Part shown: positions 23,295-35,096 of the stretch, in pieces
Layout of the letters: each line of letters opens with the position of its first letter
Numbering within the stretch: the first letter of the stretch is position 1
NCBI RefSeq assembly: GCF_037893015.1
Contig: NC_133661.1
Coordinates: forward strand, 189,857,991-189,921,990
Direction of reading: 5' to 3'
DNA length: 64,000 nt
Source: Macrotis lagotis
Lineage: Eukaryota > Chordata > Mammalia > Peramelemorphia > Peramelidae
The notes under the pieces: generated by a model
Databases searched by the model: none
Seen by the model: the letters and a program-made list of their open reading frames with translations, nothing else
What the model was told of the DNA's origin: nothing
Translations under genes and position numbers: made by a program

Positions 23295-24314
23295 ATGAAG
23301 AAGGGTCAGCGGAAAAGCGGATCCATAGAAAAATTCTTGGAAGAGAAAGACCATAACTCAGAGAGACCTGGAACCTCTGAGGAGAATAAAATTTGGTCTT
23401 CAGCACAGAAATACTTCCTTGAAGAAATAAGGAAGGAGCTTAAAAATTTGGGACAGACAATTAATACCTTGCAACAAGAAAACAAACAAATACACAATGA
23501 GAATAAATCTCAAAGATCTTCAAATGGACAAATGCAAAAAGAAATTAATTCTCTCAAAACCTCAATTGGTCAAATGGAAAGCTCTTTCAAAAGTAGAATT
23601 GACCAATTGGAAAAGGAGTTGCAAAAGGTTAATGAAGAAATCTACCCCCCCCAAAAAATGAATGGAGTCTACAGAAACTAATGACTCCATGAGACAGCAA
23701 GAGTCAGTTAAACAAAATCAAAAAATAGAAAAAATAAAAGCAAATGTAAAATACCTCATGAACAAAACCACTGACCTCGAGAATAGATCAAGAAGGGGAA
23801 ACCTGAAAATTACAGGACTTCCTGAAAACATTGAAGAGAAAAAAAAGCCTGGACTTAATATTACAGGATCTAGTGATGGAAAAATGCCCTTATATCATGG
23901 AATTGGATGGCAAAGTAGTTATTGAAAGAGTACATCGATCCCCACCAGAAAAAAATTCTAAAATGAAAACACCAAGGAAATTTGTGGCCATACTCCAGAA
24001 CTATCAGATAAAAGAGAAAGTCCTGTAAGCAGAAAGAAAGAAACAATTTAAATATCAAGGAGCCACAGTAAGGATCACGCAGGACCTGGCGGCATCAACA
24101 ATAAGGGATCAAAGGGCATGGAATGAGATATTTTGAAGAGCAAGGGAGCTTGGAATTCAGGTAAGAATCTACTTTCCTGTAAAGCTGAGCCTTCTCTTCC
24201 AGGGGAAAAAGATGGACATTTAACGAAATGGAAGAATTCCAAAAATTTCTGATGAAAAGACCAGAGCTAAACAGAAAATTTGGACATCTAACAGGAGGTT
24301 CAAGAGACACATGA
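23295..24314 (+). pseudogene. L1 ORF1, copy 2, broken
   Basis: Begins MKKGQRKSGSIEKFLEEK. The same domains follow as in copy 1, but the coiled coil is shorter: it goes from LQQENKQIHNENKSQRSSNGQMQ directly to KEINSLKTSIGQME, lacking about two 14-residue units present in copy 1. The RRM segment reads DLENRSRRGNLKITGLPENI, closer to the expected consensus than copy 1 (KIIILPKNI). Frameshifts at a C run near 23650 and an A run near 23840, and a stop near 24026, split it. It ends GGSRDT before TGA at 24312. Confidence 0.92.
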
Positions 24315-25090
24315 AAAGGTTAAAGGGGGGGGGCAGTAAAAGGAAAACAAATGCAATCCAGTAAGTTAAAATTGGCTATATCCCAGCATGGGGGGAAAAA
24401 AGATTCTCATAAATCTTGAGAATTGTAACTGTAACAAAGAGAATATAGCTAGCCAGAAATGATGGACATTCATGAACTATCCATGAGACTGCTATCTAAA
24501 GAGATGTAACTGGCTTTAATCCCACTTGGGAGAAAGACCCTAACAACTCTCAGGAATTTTGACTCTATTCGATAGAATATACTGTATTAGAAGGAACAGA
24601 CACTCAGAATTTTCTATGACTTAGATAGAATGATGTAAAAAACACTACCTCCTTTTAAAAGGGGGACAGGAAAGAGACTGGAGGAGGGAGGGGAGTGAAT
24701 GGGGTAAATCTCATTACACTAAGAGGTACCAAAAAAACCTATGGTAATAGGAAGAAGGGAGCAGATGAGAAACACCTGAATCTTCTTCTCATCAGACTTG
24801 GCTTAAAGTCAACCTATACATAGTCAGTTAACTTATAAAACATCTGACCTTCCAAATATTAAAAGGTGAAGAGAGGAGGGGGGACAGAAAAAAGGGAAGG
24901 GGAGTGAGGGAAAAAGGGGGAATTAACAAAAAGAAGGGAAGGGAAAAGGGAAAAAGGGAAAGGGGAAAGAAAAGGGAGGGTGTGATATAGGAGGGCAAAC
25001 ACACTGAAGGGGGTGGTATTCAGAAACAAAATACTGGGAAATATGGATAAAGGGAGAAAGGGGGAAAAATACAAATAGAGGGAAGATATC

Positions 25091-28000
25091 ATGGACGGCA
25101 ATAAAGAATTAGTAATCTTAACCTTCAATATGACTGGGATGAACTATCCCTTAAAATGTAAGCAAATAGCAGAGTGGATTAAAAACCAGAATCCTACAAT
25201 ATGCTGCTTACAAGAAACTCATTTGAAGCACAGAGATACATGTAGAATAAAGGTAAAAGGTTGGAGCAAAATATATTTTGCTTGAGCTGGAGTAAAAGAA
25301 GCAGGGGTAGCAATCCTTATCTCAGACAAAGCAGCAGCAAAAATAGATAGTGTTAAAAGAGATAAGGAAGGAAACTTTATCATCCTAAAAGGTACCATAG
25401 ACAATAAAGTCATTTCAATATTGAATATATATGCACCCAGTGGGACAGCACCCAAATTCTTAGAGGAGAAGCTGAAAGAACTACAGGAAGACACAGACAG
25501 CAAAACTCTACTAGTGGGAGACCTCAACCTCCCTCTATCAGATCTAGATAAATAAAATCATAAAATAAACAAGAACAAAGATAAGAAAGTAAATAGCTTG
25601 TTAGAAAAAATTAGATAAGGTAGATTTATGGAGGAAACTGAATGGGGATAGAAAGGAATATACCTTTTTCTCTGCAGTACATGGAAATTATACAAAACTT
25701 GACCATGTACTAGGACATAAAAACCTCATGATCAACTGCAGAAAGGCAGAAATAGTGAATACATCTTTCTCAGAACACAATGCAATAAAATCATATGCAA
25801 TATTGAGTTAAGGAGATATAGACAGAGAAGAAATTGGAAACTGAATAACCTCATTTTAAAGTATGAGTGGACCAAAAAACAAATTATAGAAAGAGTTAAC
25901 CATTTTATCCTAGATAATGATAATAATGAAACAACATACCAAAACCTATGAGATTCATTCAAAGCGACTCTCAGGGGATATATTATAGCTCTAAATGCTT
26001 ACATGAATAAATTGGAGAAAGTGGAAACCAGGGAACTAAACATGAAACTAAAAAAATTAGAGAAAGAACAAATCAAAAATCCCCAATTAAATACTAAATA
26101 AGAAATTCTAAAAATTAAAGGAGAAATTAATAAAATTGAAAGCAAAAAACCTATTGAATTAATCAATAAAACCAAAAGTTGGAATTATGAAAAAACCAAT
26201 AAAATTGATAAACCTCTGGTCAATTTGATTTAAAAAAGAAAGAAGAAAACCAAATTGCTAGTATCATAAATGAAAAAGGTGAACTCATCACCAATGAGGA
26301 GGAAATTGAAGTAATAATTCAAAATTATTTTGCCCAACTCTATGCCAATAAATTTGATAATCTAAGTGAAATGGATGAATATTTACAAAAATATAAGATG
26401 CCCAAGTTAAATGAAGAAGAGATTAAATACCTGAACAACCCTATCTCAGAAAAAGAAATTCAACAAGCCATTAGTGAACTCCCTAAAAAAAATCTCCAGG
26501 GCCTGATTGATTCACAAGTGAATTCTACCAAACATTTAAGGAACAATTCGTTCCAATTCTATATAAACTCTTTAGAAAAATAGGGAAAGATGGAACTCTG
26601 TCTAATTCTTTCTATGAAATCAATATGGTACTGTTACCTAAACCAGGAAGAGTTAAAACAGAGAAAGAAACTTATAGACATATTTCCCTGATGAATATAG
26701 ATGCAAAACTCCTAAATAAAATCTTAGCAAAATGATTACAAGTTATCACTAAGATAATACATTATGATCAAGTAGGATTTATTCCAGGAATGCAGGGTTG
26801 GTTCAATATTAGGAAAACTGTTAGTATACTCAATTATATTAACAAAAAACCCATCAGAAATCATATGATCATATCAATAGATGGTGAAAAAGCTTTTGAC
26901 AAAATACAGCATCCATTCCTATTAAAAACACTAGAGCATGTAGGAATACATGGACTGTTCCTTAAAATAATTAGCAGTATCTATCTGAAACCATCAACAA
27001 CCATTATATTCAATGGGGAGAGGCTAGAGGCATTCCCAATAAGATCAGGGATGAAACAAGGGTGCCCATTATCACCACTACTATTCAATATTGTATTACA
27101 AATGTTAGCATCACCAATTACAGAAGAAAAAGAAATTGAAGGAATTAGAATTGGGAAGGAAGAGACAAAACTCTCACTCTTTGCAGATGACATGATGGTC
27201 TACCTAGAGAATCCCAAGAAATCATCTAAAAAACTATTGGAAACAATTAGCAATTTTAGCAAAGTTGCAGGTTATAAAATAAACGGTCATAAATCCTCAA
27301 CTTTTCTATATGTCTCTAGCGAGATACAGCAGGAAGAGCTAGAAAGAGAAATCCCATTCAAAGTATCCTAAGACAATATAAAATACTTGGGAGTCTATTT
27401 GCCAAGACAGACTCAGAAGATTTTTGGAAACAATTATAAAACATTTCTCACACAAATTAAATCAGATTTAAATACCTGGGCAAATATCAACTGCTCATGG
27501 ATAGGTAGAGCTAATATAATAAAAATGACAATTCTACCAAAACTAAACTATCTGTTTAGTGCCCTACCAATCAAAATTCCACAAAATTACTTTAATGAGT
27601 TAGAAAAAATTGTAAGTAAATTCATATGGAGCAATAAAATGTCAAGAATTGCCAGAAGCTTAATGAAAAAAGTGCAAAACAAGGTGGCTTAGCCCTATCT
27701 GATCTAAAATTATATTATAAAGCATCAGTCATCAAAACTGTTTGGTATTGGGTAAGAAATAGAGTGGTGGACCAGTGGAATAGACTAGGTGTAAAAGCAG
27801 GAGATGATTACAGTAATCTTCTGTTTGCTAAACCCAAAGAGTCCAGCCATTGGAATAAAAATTCCCTCTTTGATAAAAACTGTTGGGATAATTGGAAGTT
27901 AGTATGGAAGAAATTTAGATTAGACCAACAACTCACACCCTTTATCAAGATAAGATCCAAATGGTTACAGGACTTAGACATAAAAAGCAATACTATAAGC

Positions 28001-28864
28001 AAATTAGAAGATCAAGGATTAGTTTACCTGTCAGGTCTATGAAAAGGGGAGCAGTTTATGACGAAGAGTTGGAAAACATTACCAAAAACCAATTAGATGA
28101 TTTTGATTACATTAAATTAAAAAGCTTTTGCACAGATAAAACCACTGTAACCAAGATCAATGTAAAGGTAGTAAATTGGGAAGCAATCTTTACAACTAAT
28201 GATTCTGACAAAGGATTAATTTCTAAAATATACAGAGAACTGAGTCATATTTTTAAAACAAAAAGCCATTCCCCAATTGACAAATGGTCAAAGGATATGC
28301 AAAGGCAATTTACAGATGAGGAGATCAAAGCAATCCATAGCCATAAGAAAAAAATTCTCTAAATTATTAATTATTAGAGAAATGCAAATTAAAACATCTC
28401 TGAGGTACCACCTCACACCTCTCAGAATGGCCAATATGACCAGGACGGATAAAGAGCATTGTTGGAAGGGTTGTGGGAAATCTGGGACACTATTACACTG
28501 TTTCTTGAGCTGTGAACTCATCCAACCCTTCTGGAGAGCTATTTGGAACTATGCCCAAAAGGCAACAAAAATATGCATACCTTTTCACCCAGCAATACCA
28601 CTACTGGGTCTGTACTCTGAAGAGATGATGAAAAAGGGTAAAAATATTACTTATACAAAAATATTTATAGCAGCCCTGTTTGTGGTGGTGAAGAATTGGA
28701 AATCAAGTAAATGTCCTTCATTTGGGGAATGGCTTAGCAAATTGTGGTATATGTATGTCATGGAACACTATTGTTCTATAAGAAACCAGGAGGGATGGGA
28801 TTTCAGGGAAGCCTGGAGGGATTTGAATGAACTGATGCTGAGTGAGATGAGCAGAACCAGATAA
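25091..28864 (+). pseudogene. L1 ORF2, copy 2, broken
   Basis: Starts MDGNKELVILTFNMTGMN at 25091. Endonuclease motifs: CCLQETHLK near 25205 and GDLNLPLSD near 25520. [18 protein letters not shown] near 26875, [15 protein letters not shown] near 27055, and an intact [11 protein letters not shown] box near 27178-27210. The cysteine knuckle CWKGCGKSGTLLHC lies near 28460. It ends MLSEMSRTR before TAA at 28862, earlier than copy 1 (which continues KTLYTLTATWE), through a point change. About ten breaks are visible; the best open stretch is 26790-27371. Confidence 0.95.
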
Positions 28865-29040
28865 ACACTTTACACTCTAACAGCAACATGGGATTCATGT
28901 TCAACCTTGAAGGACTCGCTCACTCCATCAGCGCAATAATCAGGAACAATTTTGGGCTGTCTGCAAAGGAGAGTGCCATCTTTATCCAGATAATGAGCTC
29001 TGGAGTTTGAACAAAGTTCAAGGACTATTCCCTTTAATTT

Positions 29041-29051
29041 AGAAAAAACAG
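29041..29051 (+). repeat. Target-site duplication of the inner HAL1
   Basis: AGAAAAAACAG at 29041-29051 matches AGAAAAATCAG at 32214-32224 with one mismatch. The L1 3' UTR is continuous across the two points when compared with other L1 copies. Confidence 0.75.
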
Positions 29052-29781
29052 GGGGCAGAGCCAAGATGGTGACAAGAAGGGAATCCAGTCTTAGGATCTC
29101 TCTGATAAAACTCATATGCTAAGGACTCTAACTAAACTTTTGAGAGACAGAACCCACAAAGGGACCCAGTGAGGCAGTTCTCCTACTCAAGGTAACCTGG
29201 AAAAGAGCAGAAAGGCTCTGCTCCCTGGGGTCGTAGGGGTGGCCCACCAGAGCGAAAGAACTTCAGCCGCGCGGAGGCAGCCCCAGGGAGCTGGGAGCCG
29301 CGGCTCTTAGCAGTGGGGGAGTCTCTTGAGCTGCACCCCGGGGAGCACGGGGCACAAAGTGGGGGAACAGCGGGGGAGCTCTGCCAGAGGGAGCACTTGG
29401 AGCCCAGCCCTCAGGGCACACAGCGAACATCTTGGTCTTTTGGCAGCGCAGACCCTGAAACAGAAGCAGGCAGAGCCTGTAAGCAGGAGCACCCAGGGCA
29501 TGAGCCCATTGAGCTGAGGGAGGGGAGTAAAGAGAGACTGCAGAGCTCTGTCCTCTACCCCTGGAACAGGACTCTGGGGCTCTGACCACAGACAGATCCT
29601 GATACCAGTCTAGGCCCCCCCATAGAACAACAGGCCCCCCCACCTCAGCCCCCATGGCAGAAGGGGGAGCTTATGGTCATTCACAGACCAGGAGGGAGGA
29701 CAGAGCCTCACACACTGAGACCCTTGTGGGAGTGTCCCAAAAGCTCAGGAAGTACCCCAAAACCAGGCCCAGGCTGGGAAA

Positions 29782-30939
29782 ATGAGCAAGCAGAGAAATA
29801 AGAGGAAAACTATTGAGAAATATTTTGCAAATGAGCCCAAGAAGGATCAAAATACTCAGTCTGAAGATGAGGAAGCACAAGATCCTACATCTAAAGAAAA
29901 ACAGAAATTGGGCTCAGGCTATGATAGAGCTCAAAAAAGACTTTGAAAATCAAATGAGGGAGTTGGAAGAAAAACTGGGAAAAGAAAGGAGAGAGATGCA
30001 GGAAAAACATGAAAATGAAGTCAGCAGCTTAGTCAAGGAAATCCAAAAAAATGCTGAAGAAAATAGCATGCTAAAAACCAGCTTAGGTCAAATGGATAAA
30101 ACAGTTCAAAAAGTTATTGAGGAGAAGAATGCTTTAAAAAGCAAAATTGGCCAGAAGGAGATAAGAAAACTCTCTGAGGAGAACAAATCCTTCAGACAAA
30201 GAATAGAATTCAGGGAGATTGATGAATTTACCAAAAATCGAGAATCAATACTTCAAAACCAAAAAAATGAAAAATTAGAAGAAAATGTGAAATATCTCAT
30301 TGAAAAAACAACTGATATGGAAAACAGACATAGGAAAGATAATTTAAAAATTATTGGAATACCTGAAAGTCATGATCAGGAAAAGATCCTTGACATCATT
30401 TTCAAAGAATTACTACAGGAAAATTGCCCTGATATTCTAGAAGCAGAGGGCAAAATAGAAATGCAGAGAATCTACTGATCTCCCCCCGCGAAAGAGATCC
30501 CAAAAAACCAACCCCTAGGAATATTATAGGCAAATTCCAGAACTCCCGAGTCAAAGAGAGAATATTACAAGCAGCCAGAAGGACACAGTTCAAATATCAT
30601 GGAGCTGCAGTCAGGATCACACAGGACTTAGCAACTACATTGGAAGCTCTTAGGGCTTGGAATACAATATACCGGAAGGCAAAAGAGCTTAGAATGCAGC
30701 CAAGAATCAACTACCCAGCAAGGATGAATGTCCTCTTCCAGGGAAAAAGATGGACTTTCAATGCACCAGGGGAATTTCAAATGTTCCTTTTGGAATGGCC
30801 AGAGCTGAACAGAAGGTTTGATCTTCAAATACAGGACTCAGGTGAAGCAGGGAGATTGGAGGAGAGGGGGGGAAATATGAGGGACTTAATGAGGATGAAC
30901 TGCATGTATAGAAAAATGATACTGATAATATTCATATGA
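29782..30939 (+). pseudogene. HAL1 ORF1, nearly complete
   Basis: Starts MSKQRNKRKTIEKYFANE. A long coiled coil follows (EEKLGKERREMQEKHENEV, then NSMLKTSLGQM and KNALKSKIGQ), then the RRM with DMENRHRKDNLKIIGIPE, and the C-terminal domain with RITQDLAT and RINYPARMNVLFQGKRW. Total about 385 residues, slightly longer than L1 ORF1 here. It shares the domain plan but little N-terminal sequence with L1 ORF1, so it is a separate ORF1 lineage. Two frame changes (near 29930 and near 30475) split an otherwise open frame. Confidence 0.9.
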
Positions 30940-31344
30940 AACTTCTCAGTTAATAAAGCAGGTAGAGGGAGCTTTTATAGTTGACGCACAGGAGAAAACT
31001 GAATTCGAAAATAAAATATGGTGTAAAAATGGAGTCAATAAAAAAAGGGAAATGGAATGGGAGAAAGAAAAAGGAGAGGGGGACTAGTCCAAGATCTTTC
31101 ACATAATAAGATTTTTTTATTACAATGAGCTATTACAATGATATGGAAGGGGGGAGGCAAGGAGGAATGAGGGAACCTTTGCTCTCATCAGAGATTGCTA
31201 GGAGAGGAAATAGCAAATATACTCAATGGGGTATAGACATCTGGAGTAAGAAGGAGGGGGGGAGCAGGGGGAAGGGGTGGGGATGTGAATAAAGGAGGAG
31301 AGGATGGACCATGGAGGGAGAGTGGTCAGATATAACACATTTTC

Positions 31345-31495
31345 TTTTTTACTTCTTGCAAGGAGCTGGGATTGGAAGGCCTGCCCAGGACCATAGGGCC
31401 AGATGGATTCTGGGCCTAAGGGGTGGTAAGGGGGGGCTCAGGGCTTCTTGGACCTAGGATCAGGGATCTGTCTGCTGCGCCACTAAGTGACCCTA
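31345..31495 (-). mobile_element. SINE-like module 1 in the HAL1 3' region
   Basis: Plus strand runs CTTGCAAGGAGCTGGG ... CTGCCCAGGACCATAGGGCC ... CTGCTGCGCCACTAAGTGACCC, the antisense layout of the marsupial SINE but GC-enriched and diverged. The outer HAL1 lacks it: compare flanks near 32825-32850. Confidence 0.7.
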
Positions 31496-31684
31496 CAGCA
31501 GAGTCAGAGTGAAAGGAGAGAGAAAATATAGTACATGGTAGTGGAGAAATAAGAAAGGAGGGAGTTGCGATCAGCAATGGCAATGTTGGGAAAATATGGA
31601 AGTAACTTTTGTGATGCACTTATCATAAAGAATGTGATCCACCCATGACAGAGTTGTTGGTGTTGGAACAAAGACTGAAGCACA

Positions 31685-31840
31685 TTTTTTGTTATTATTA
31701 TTTGGGGGAGGGTGCAGGGCAAGTGGGGCTAGGTGGCCTGCCTGGGGCCACATAGCAGGGTGATCTTTGGGTGTCTGGGGCCGGAGACCCAGGTGCTCCT
31801 GGCTCAAGAACCAATGCTCTGTCTGCCACCCAGCCACCCC
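31685..31840 (-). mobile_element. SINE-like module 2 in the HAL1 3' region
   Basis: Antisense layout: GGGGCTAGGTGGCCTGCC, GGGGCCACATAGCAGGG, CCCAGGTGCTCCTGGCTC, then TCTGTCTGCCACCCAGCCACCCC. GC-rich and diverged from the SINEs elsewhere. Confidence 0.7.
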
Positions 31841-31884
31841 TACTATTATTACTATTTCATTTTATTTTGGGTCTTTCTTTTTCT

Positions 31885-32035
31885 TCTTTTTGGTTTTTGC
31901 AGGGCAGTGGGAATCGGGCTGCTTGCATGTCACATGGCTGGGTGATTGTTGGGTTTACGAGGCTGGATATGGACTCGGGTGTTCGTGGCTCCAGGACTGG
32001 TGCTTCGTCCATTGCGCCACCTAGCCATACCTACA
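31885..32035 (-). mobile_element. SINE-like module 3 in the HAL1 3' region
   Basis: Antisense layout: TTTTTGCAGGGCAGTGGG, CATGTCACATGGCTGGGTGA, CGTGGCTCCAGGACTGGTGC, then CCATTGCGCCACCTAGCC. It follows module 2 after a short TTATTATTACTATT spacer that recurs on its other side. Confidence 0.75.
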
Positions 32036-32449
32036 ATTATTACTATTATTTTTTTTTATTTTAATTTTTTCCTCTCCCCTTTACTTTTTTCACCCAAGGA
32101 AGTCTATCTATATTCATGGGGGGGGGTATTTTGTTTACTTGTAAACAAGAATATTATATTAATGTAAAAAAATATTTTTACAAAATGAGAATAAAAAATA
32201 AATTAAAAAAAAAAGAAAAATCAGATATCTTATTGTCTGATCGTGTTACCTTTTAGACTTCTCTTCTCTCCTTTATGGATATGATTTCTCTCTCATCACA
32301 CCCAATTTGGATCAAGGCACAAAATGGAAACAAAGTAAAGACTGAAAGAGTGCTTTCTGTGGGGGCGGGGAGCCAGATGGGGGGGAAATTGTAAAACTCA
32401 AATAATATCTTTAATAAAAATTAATTTAAAAAAGAGCTGTTAGAAGGAG

Positions 32450-33025
32450 CATATATATAAACAGGACACAGGAATGAGTGGAATATAATGTTATAGTAAA
32501 AAGATGTAGTCAGCAGATGATAAAGCAAAGTACTGGGAGGAAGGTAAAGGAGATGAAGAAGAAGCTCATAAATTTCTCATGAGTCAAGAAAAAGTTTCTT
32601 CAATGGAGTGAAAAGAGGGAAGGCAAGGGGGAATGAATGAGCCTTCATGCTCATCAGAAATGGCTCAGAGAGGAAATAACATACACACTTAATAAGGTTA
32701 GGAAATCTATATTATCCTAGAGAAAAATGAGAAGAAAGGGACAGGATAAGGGGGAATTTGGGGAGGGAATGGGGGGGAATAAGTGATAGAAGAGAGGGAA
32801 GAATGAGGGAGAGGGTACTCAGATACACAACACTTCTGGACAGGGTCAGGATGAAAGGAGAGAGAGAATAGAATAAATGAGAGTGGGGGAGAATAGAGTG
32901 GAGGTACAGCTAGCAATAGCAACTGTGAGAAAAATATTGAAGCAACTTCTGTGATGGACTTCTGATAAAGAAAGCAACTCACCCCAGAGATAGTTTCATT
33001 GGAATCCGAACACAGACTGAAGTAC

Positions 33026-33079
<54 letters not shown>

Positions 33080-33178
33080 ATTCTTGAGATTTCTCATTTT
33101 CTTGTGGGGGGTGAGGGGGTTATATTTATTCATAAAAATTATTGCAATAATAATAATAAAGTTCACTTGCAAAAATTA
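32450..33178 (+). mobile_element. Outer HAL1-like element, 3' part
   Basis: Continues the element broken at 22520. It is collinear with 30950-32150 of the inner HAL1 (GGCAAGG.GGAATGA, then TCATCAGA.ATGGCT, then AGACTGAAG.ACATTT) but lacks the three SINE-like modules. A CT microsatellite has expanded at 33029-33076. Confidence 0.85.
33029..33076. repeat. (CT)n microsatellite
   Basis: About 24 uninterrupted CT units within the outer HAL1 3' region. Confidence 0.97.
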
Positions 33179-33655
33179 TAAAGAAACCAGAAGGGATGGG
33201 AATTCAGAGAAGCCTGGAAGGATTTGCATGAACTGATGCTCAGTGAGATGAGCAGAACCAGGAAAACATTGTACACCCTAACAGCAACATGGGGGTGATG
33301 ATCAACCTTGATGGAATTGCTCATTCCAGCAGTGCAACAATCAGGGACAATTTGGGGGGTATCTGTGATGGAGAATACCATCTGGATACACAGAAAGAAT
33401 CATGGAGCTTGAAAACAGACCAAAGACTATTACCTTTAATTTAGGGGGGAAAATCCATTATCTTATTATATAATTCTGCTTTCTCTGTTACTTCATTTTT
33501 CTTCCTTAAGGATACAATTTCTCTCTTATCACATTCAACTTAGATAAGTGCATACCATGGAAACACTGTGAAGACAAACAAACTGCCTTCTGTGGGGAAG
33601 AGGAGGGAAGTAAGATTAGGGGAAAAATTGTAAAACTCAAAATAAATAAAATAAA
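33179..33655 (+). mobile_element. L1 3' end
   Basis: AAACCAGAAGGGATGGGAATTC to GTAAAACTCAAAATAAATAAA is the last part of L1 ORF2 plus 3' UTR, of the older subfamily also seen at 42053-43035. Either it is the genuine 3' end of the outer HAL1 (these end in an L1 tail) or a separate 5'-truncated L1. No TSD of its own was seen. Confidence 0.85.
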
Positions 33656-34539
33656 ACAAAGTAGAAGATAGAATGCAGGAGAATTAGGTACTGTGATACA
33701 CTGAAGTGGACTGGAACTAGGGACCTAGATTCTTATCCTTGAACTGTACTAATGTACTAAGCCTCCCAAATAAGTTGAAAAGCCTGTGTTCAAACCAGGC
33801 TCTTAAACTTTTTTTAGCTATGTGACTTTTTCAATTCAATTTTCTGGACTTCAGTATCCAATATTTGATATTTTCTTCCATTCTTCTTCCTATTATCTAT
33901 TATGCTTAGAATTATATACAATAAAAAATCTTCATCTTTCGACTCAAATCTACAAAATTAATCATATGGACTAATTCTGATTTTAGGGCCATTCAATTCC
34001 TCATAAAATCATTGAATTTGTGAATATATTTATAAAATCATACAATAAAAGATTTAGAACTGTAAAGAAACTTCGAGATAATCAAAACTGACCACCTAAT
34101 GTTATTGATGAAGAAGCTAAGGCCTAAAAAGGTTAAATGATTAATGTCACAACACATAATAGAAAAAAGAATTAAATACAGATCAAATGACTTCAAATAT
34201 AGAGTTCTTGTCTATGTCTTTTCTTGCTTATTCTGTATTTAGTTAATTCACTTCCATTAGTACTGGGAGCAGTATGATACAACTGAGAATAGAGTATAGA
34301 TTTCATCTACTAAAATGAAAATCCAATCTGTAACAAATTCTGAAGTAAAAATTCTTCCTTGATATCCCTGGTTTTTTCCTGACCTTCACTGCTGCTCCAA
34401 TCTCCAATCACCCTATTCATTCATGGTACTCTTGGACATTCAAGGATGCATATCACTATAACCCTTCTATAACTGTCATCCCTTGCCAAATTCTACCAGA
34501 AGAGCAACCTATTTTAGGGGAAAAGGCATAAATTTCAAA
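33656..34539. other. Intergenic DNA with faint MIR-like traces
   Basis: AT-rich. Traces of MIR-type order near 33720-33860 and 34040-34200 (GAAGAAGCTAAGGCCTAAAAAGGTTAAATGA) are too decayed for firm boundaries. No gene. Confidence 0.4.
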
Positions 34540-34715
34540 TTAGAGAAATTGTATTTAGATTCTAGTTCTGTTACTGAATTTCTATGTGATTCAAAGTAAG
34601 TAACTAACCTTCTCTAGATCTCAGATTCCTCAATTATAAAATGAGAGAGGCTGGATTAATTAAATTATAAGATATCTCCCAGTTCTAACTTTTTGTCTCT
34701 ATAATCCCATGTGTT
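34540..34715 (+). mobile_element. MIR/CORE-SINE relic
   Basis: Order ATGTGATTCAAAGTAAGTAACTAACCTTCT, then CTCAGATTCCTCAATTATAAAATGAGAG, then GGCTGGATTAATTAAATTATAAGATATCTCCCAGTTCTAAC is the classic MIR tail layout. Confidence 0.7.
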
Positions 34716-34926
34716 TAGTTTGCCTACTCTTTTTCCAAACTTTTCACAAAATACCCTATTTGGAAAGAGAGAATCAATAAGACAGCATTTGATTAAATAG
34801 GGTTTTGAAAAAGGTGAAATAATCAATGATATGAAAAGGTACTAAACCTGAGTCATTAAAAGATACATGATATCATCAGTGAAATGTTTGGAGAAAGGAT
34901 AGATTCATTCTGAACACACTGAATTT

Positions 34927-35080
34927 TTTTTTTTTAGGTTTTTGCAAGGCAAATGGGGTTAAGTGGCTTGCCCAGTGCCACACAGCTAGGTAATTATTAA
35001 ATGTCTGAGACCAGATTTGAACCCAGGTACTCCTGACTCCAGGGCTGGTGCTTTATCCACTGCACCACCTAGCTGCCCCC
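34927..35080 (-). mobile_element. Marsupial tRNA-related SINE with 16-bp TSD
   Basis: Antisense copy from a T run and GCAAGGCAAATGGGGTTAAG to CACCACCTAGCTGCCCC. TGAACACACTGAATTT lies at 34911-34926 and 35081-35096 as an exact TSD. Close to consensus, so relatively recent. Confidence 0.97.
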
Positions 35081-35096
35081 TGAACACACTGAATTT

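Larger units (their letters stand above)
29052..32213 (+). mobile_element. Inner HAL1-like half-L1, youngest layer of the nest
   Basis: Starts GGGGCAGAGCCAAGATGGTG. It has a GC-rich 5' UTR (29052-29781), one ORF1-type frame (29782-30939), no endonuclease or RT, and a long 3' region with three antisense SINE-like modules, ending AAAAAATAAATT plus an A-rich tail. It is inserted in the 3' UTR of L1 copy 2. ORF1 has few breaks, so it is much younger than the outer HAL1. It must have been moved by L1 ORF2 supplied in trans. Confidence 0.9.
22521..32431 (+). mobile_element. Full-length marsupial L1 LINE (copy 2), itself interrupted
   Basis: Starts GTTCCGGCCAAGATGGCAG, like copy 1. Parts: 5' UTR 22521-23294, ORF1 23295-24314, purine-rich spacer 24315-25090, ORF2 25091-28864, first part of the 3' UTR to 29051, then a 3.2-kb HAL1 insertion (29052-32213), then the rest of the 3' UTR (32225-32431) ending AATATCTTTAATAAAAATT plus A-rich tail. 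It has an exact 18-bp TSD. Without the insertion it would be about 6.7 kb. Both ORFs are broken but ORF2 keeps its ATG and FADD catalytic box. Confidence 0.96.

Noticed and set aside
29263-29655. 130-codon minus-strand frame and overlapping plus-strand frames
   Set aside because: GC-rich 5' UTR of the inner HAL1, not a gene.
31733-32064. Several overlapping plus-strand frames rich in Cys/Trp/Gly
   Set aside because: They are translations of the SINE-like modules in the HAL1 3' region.
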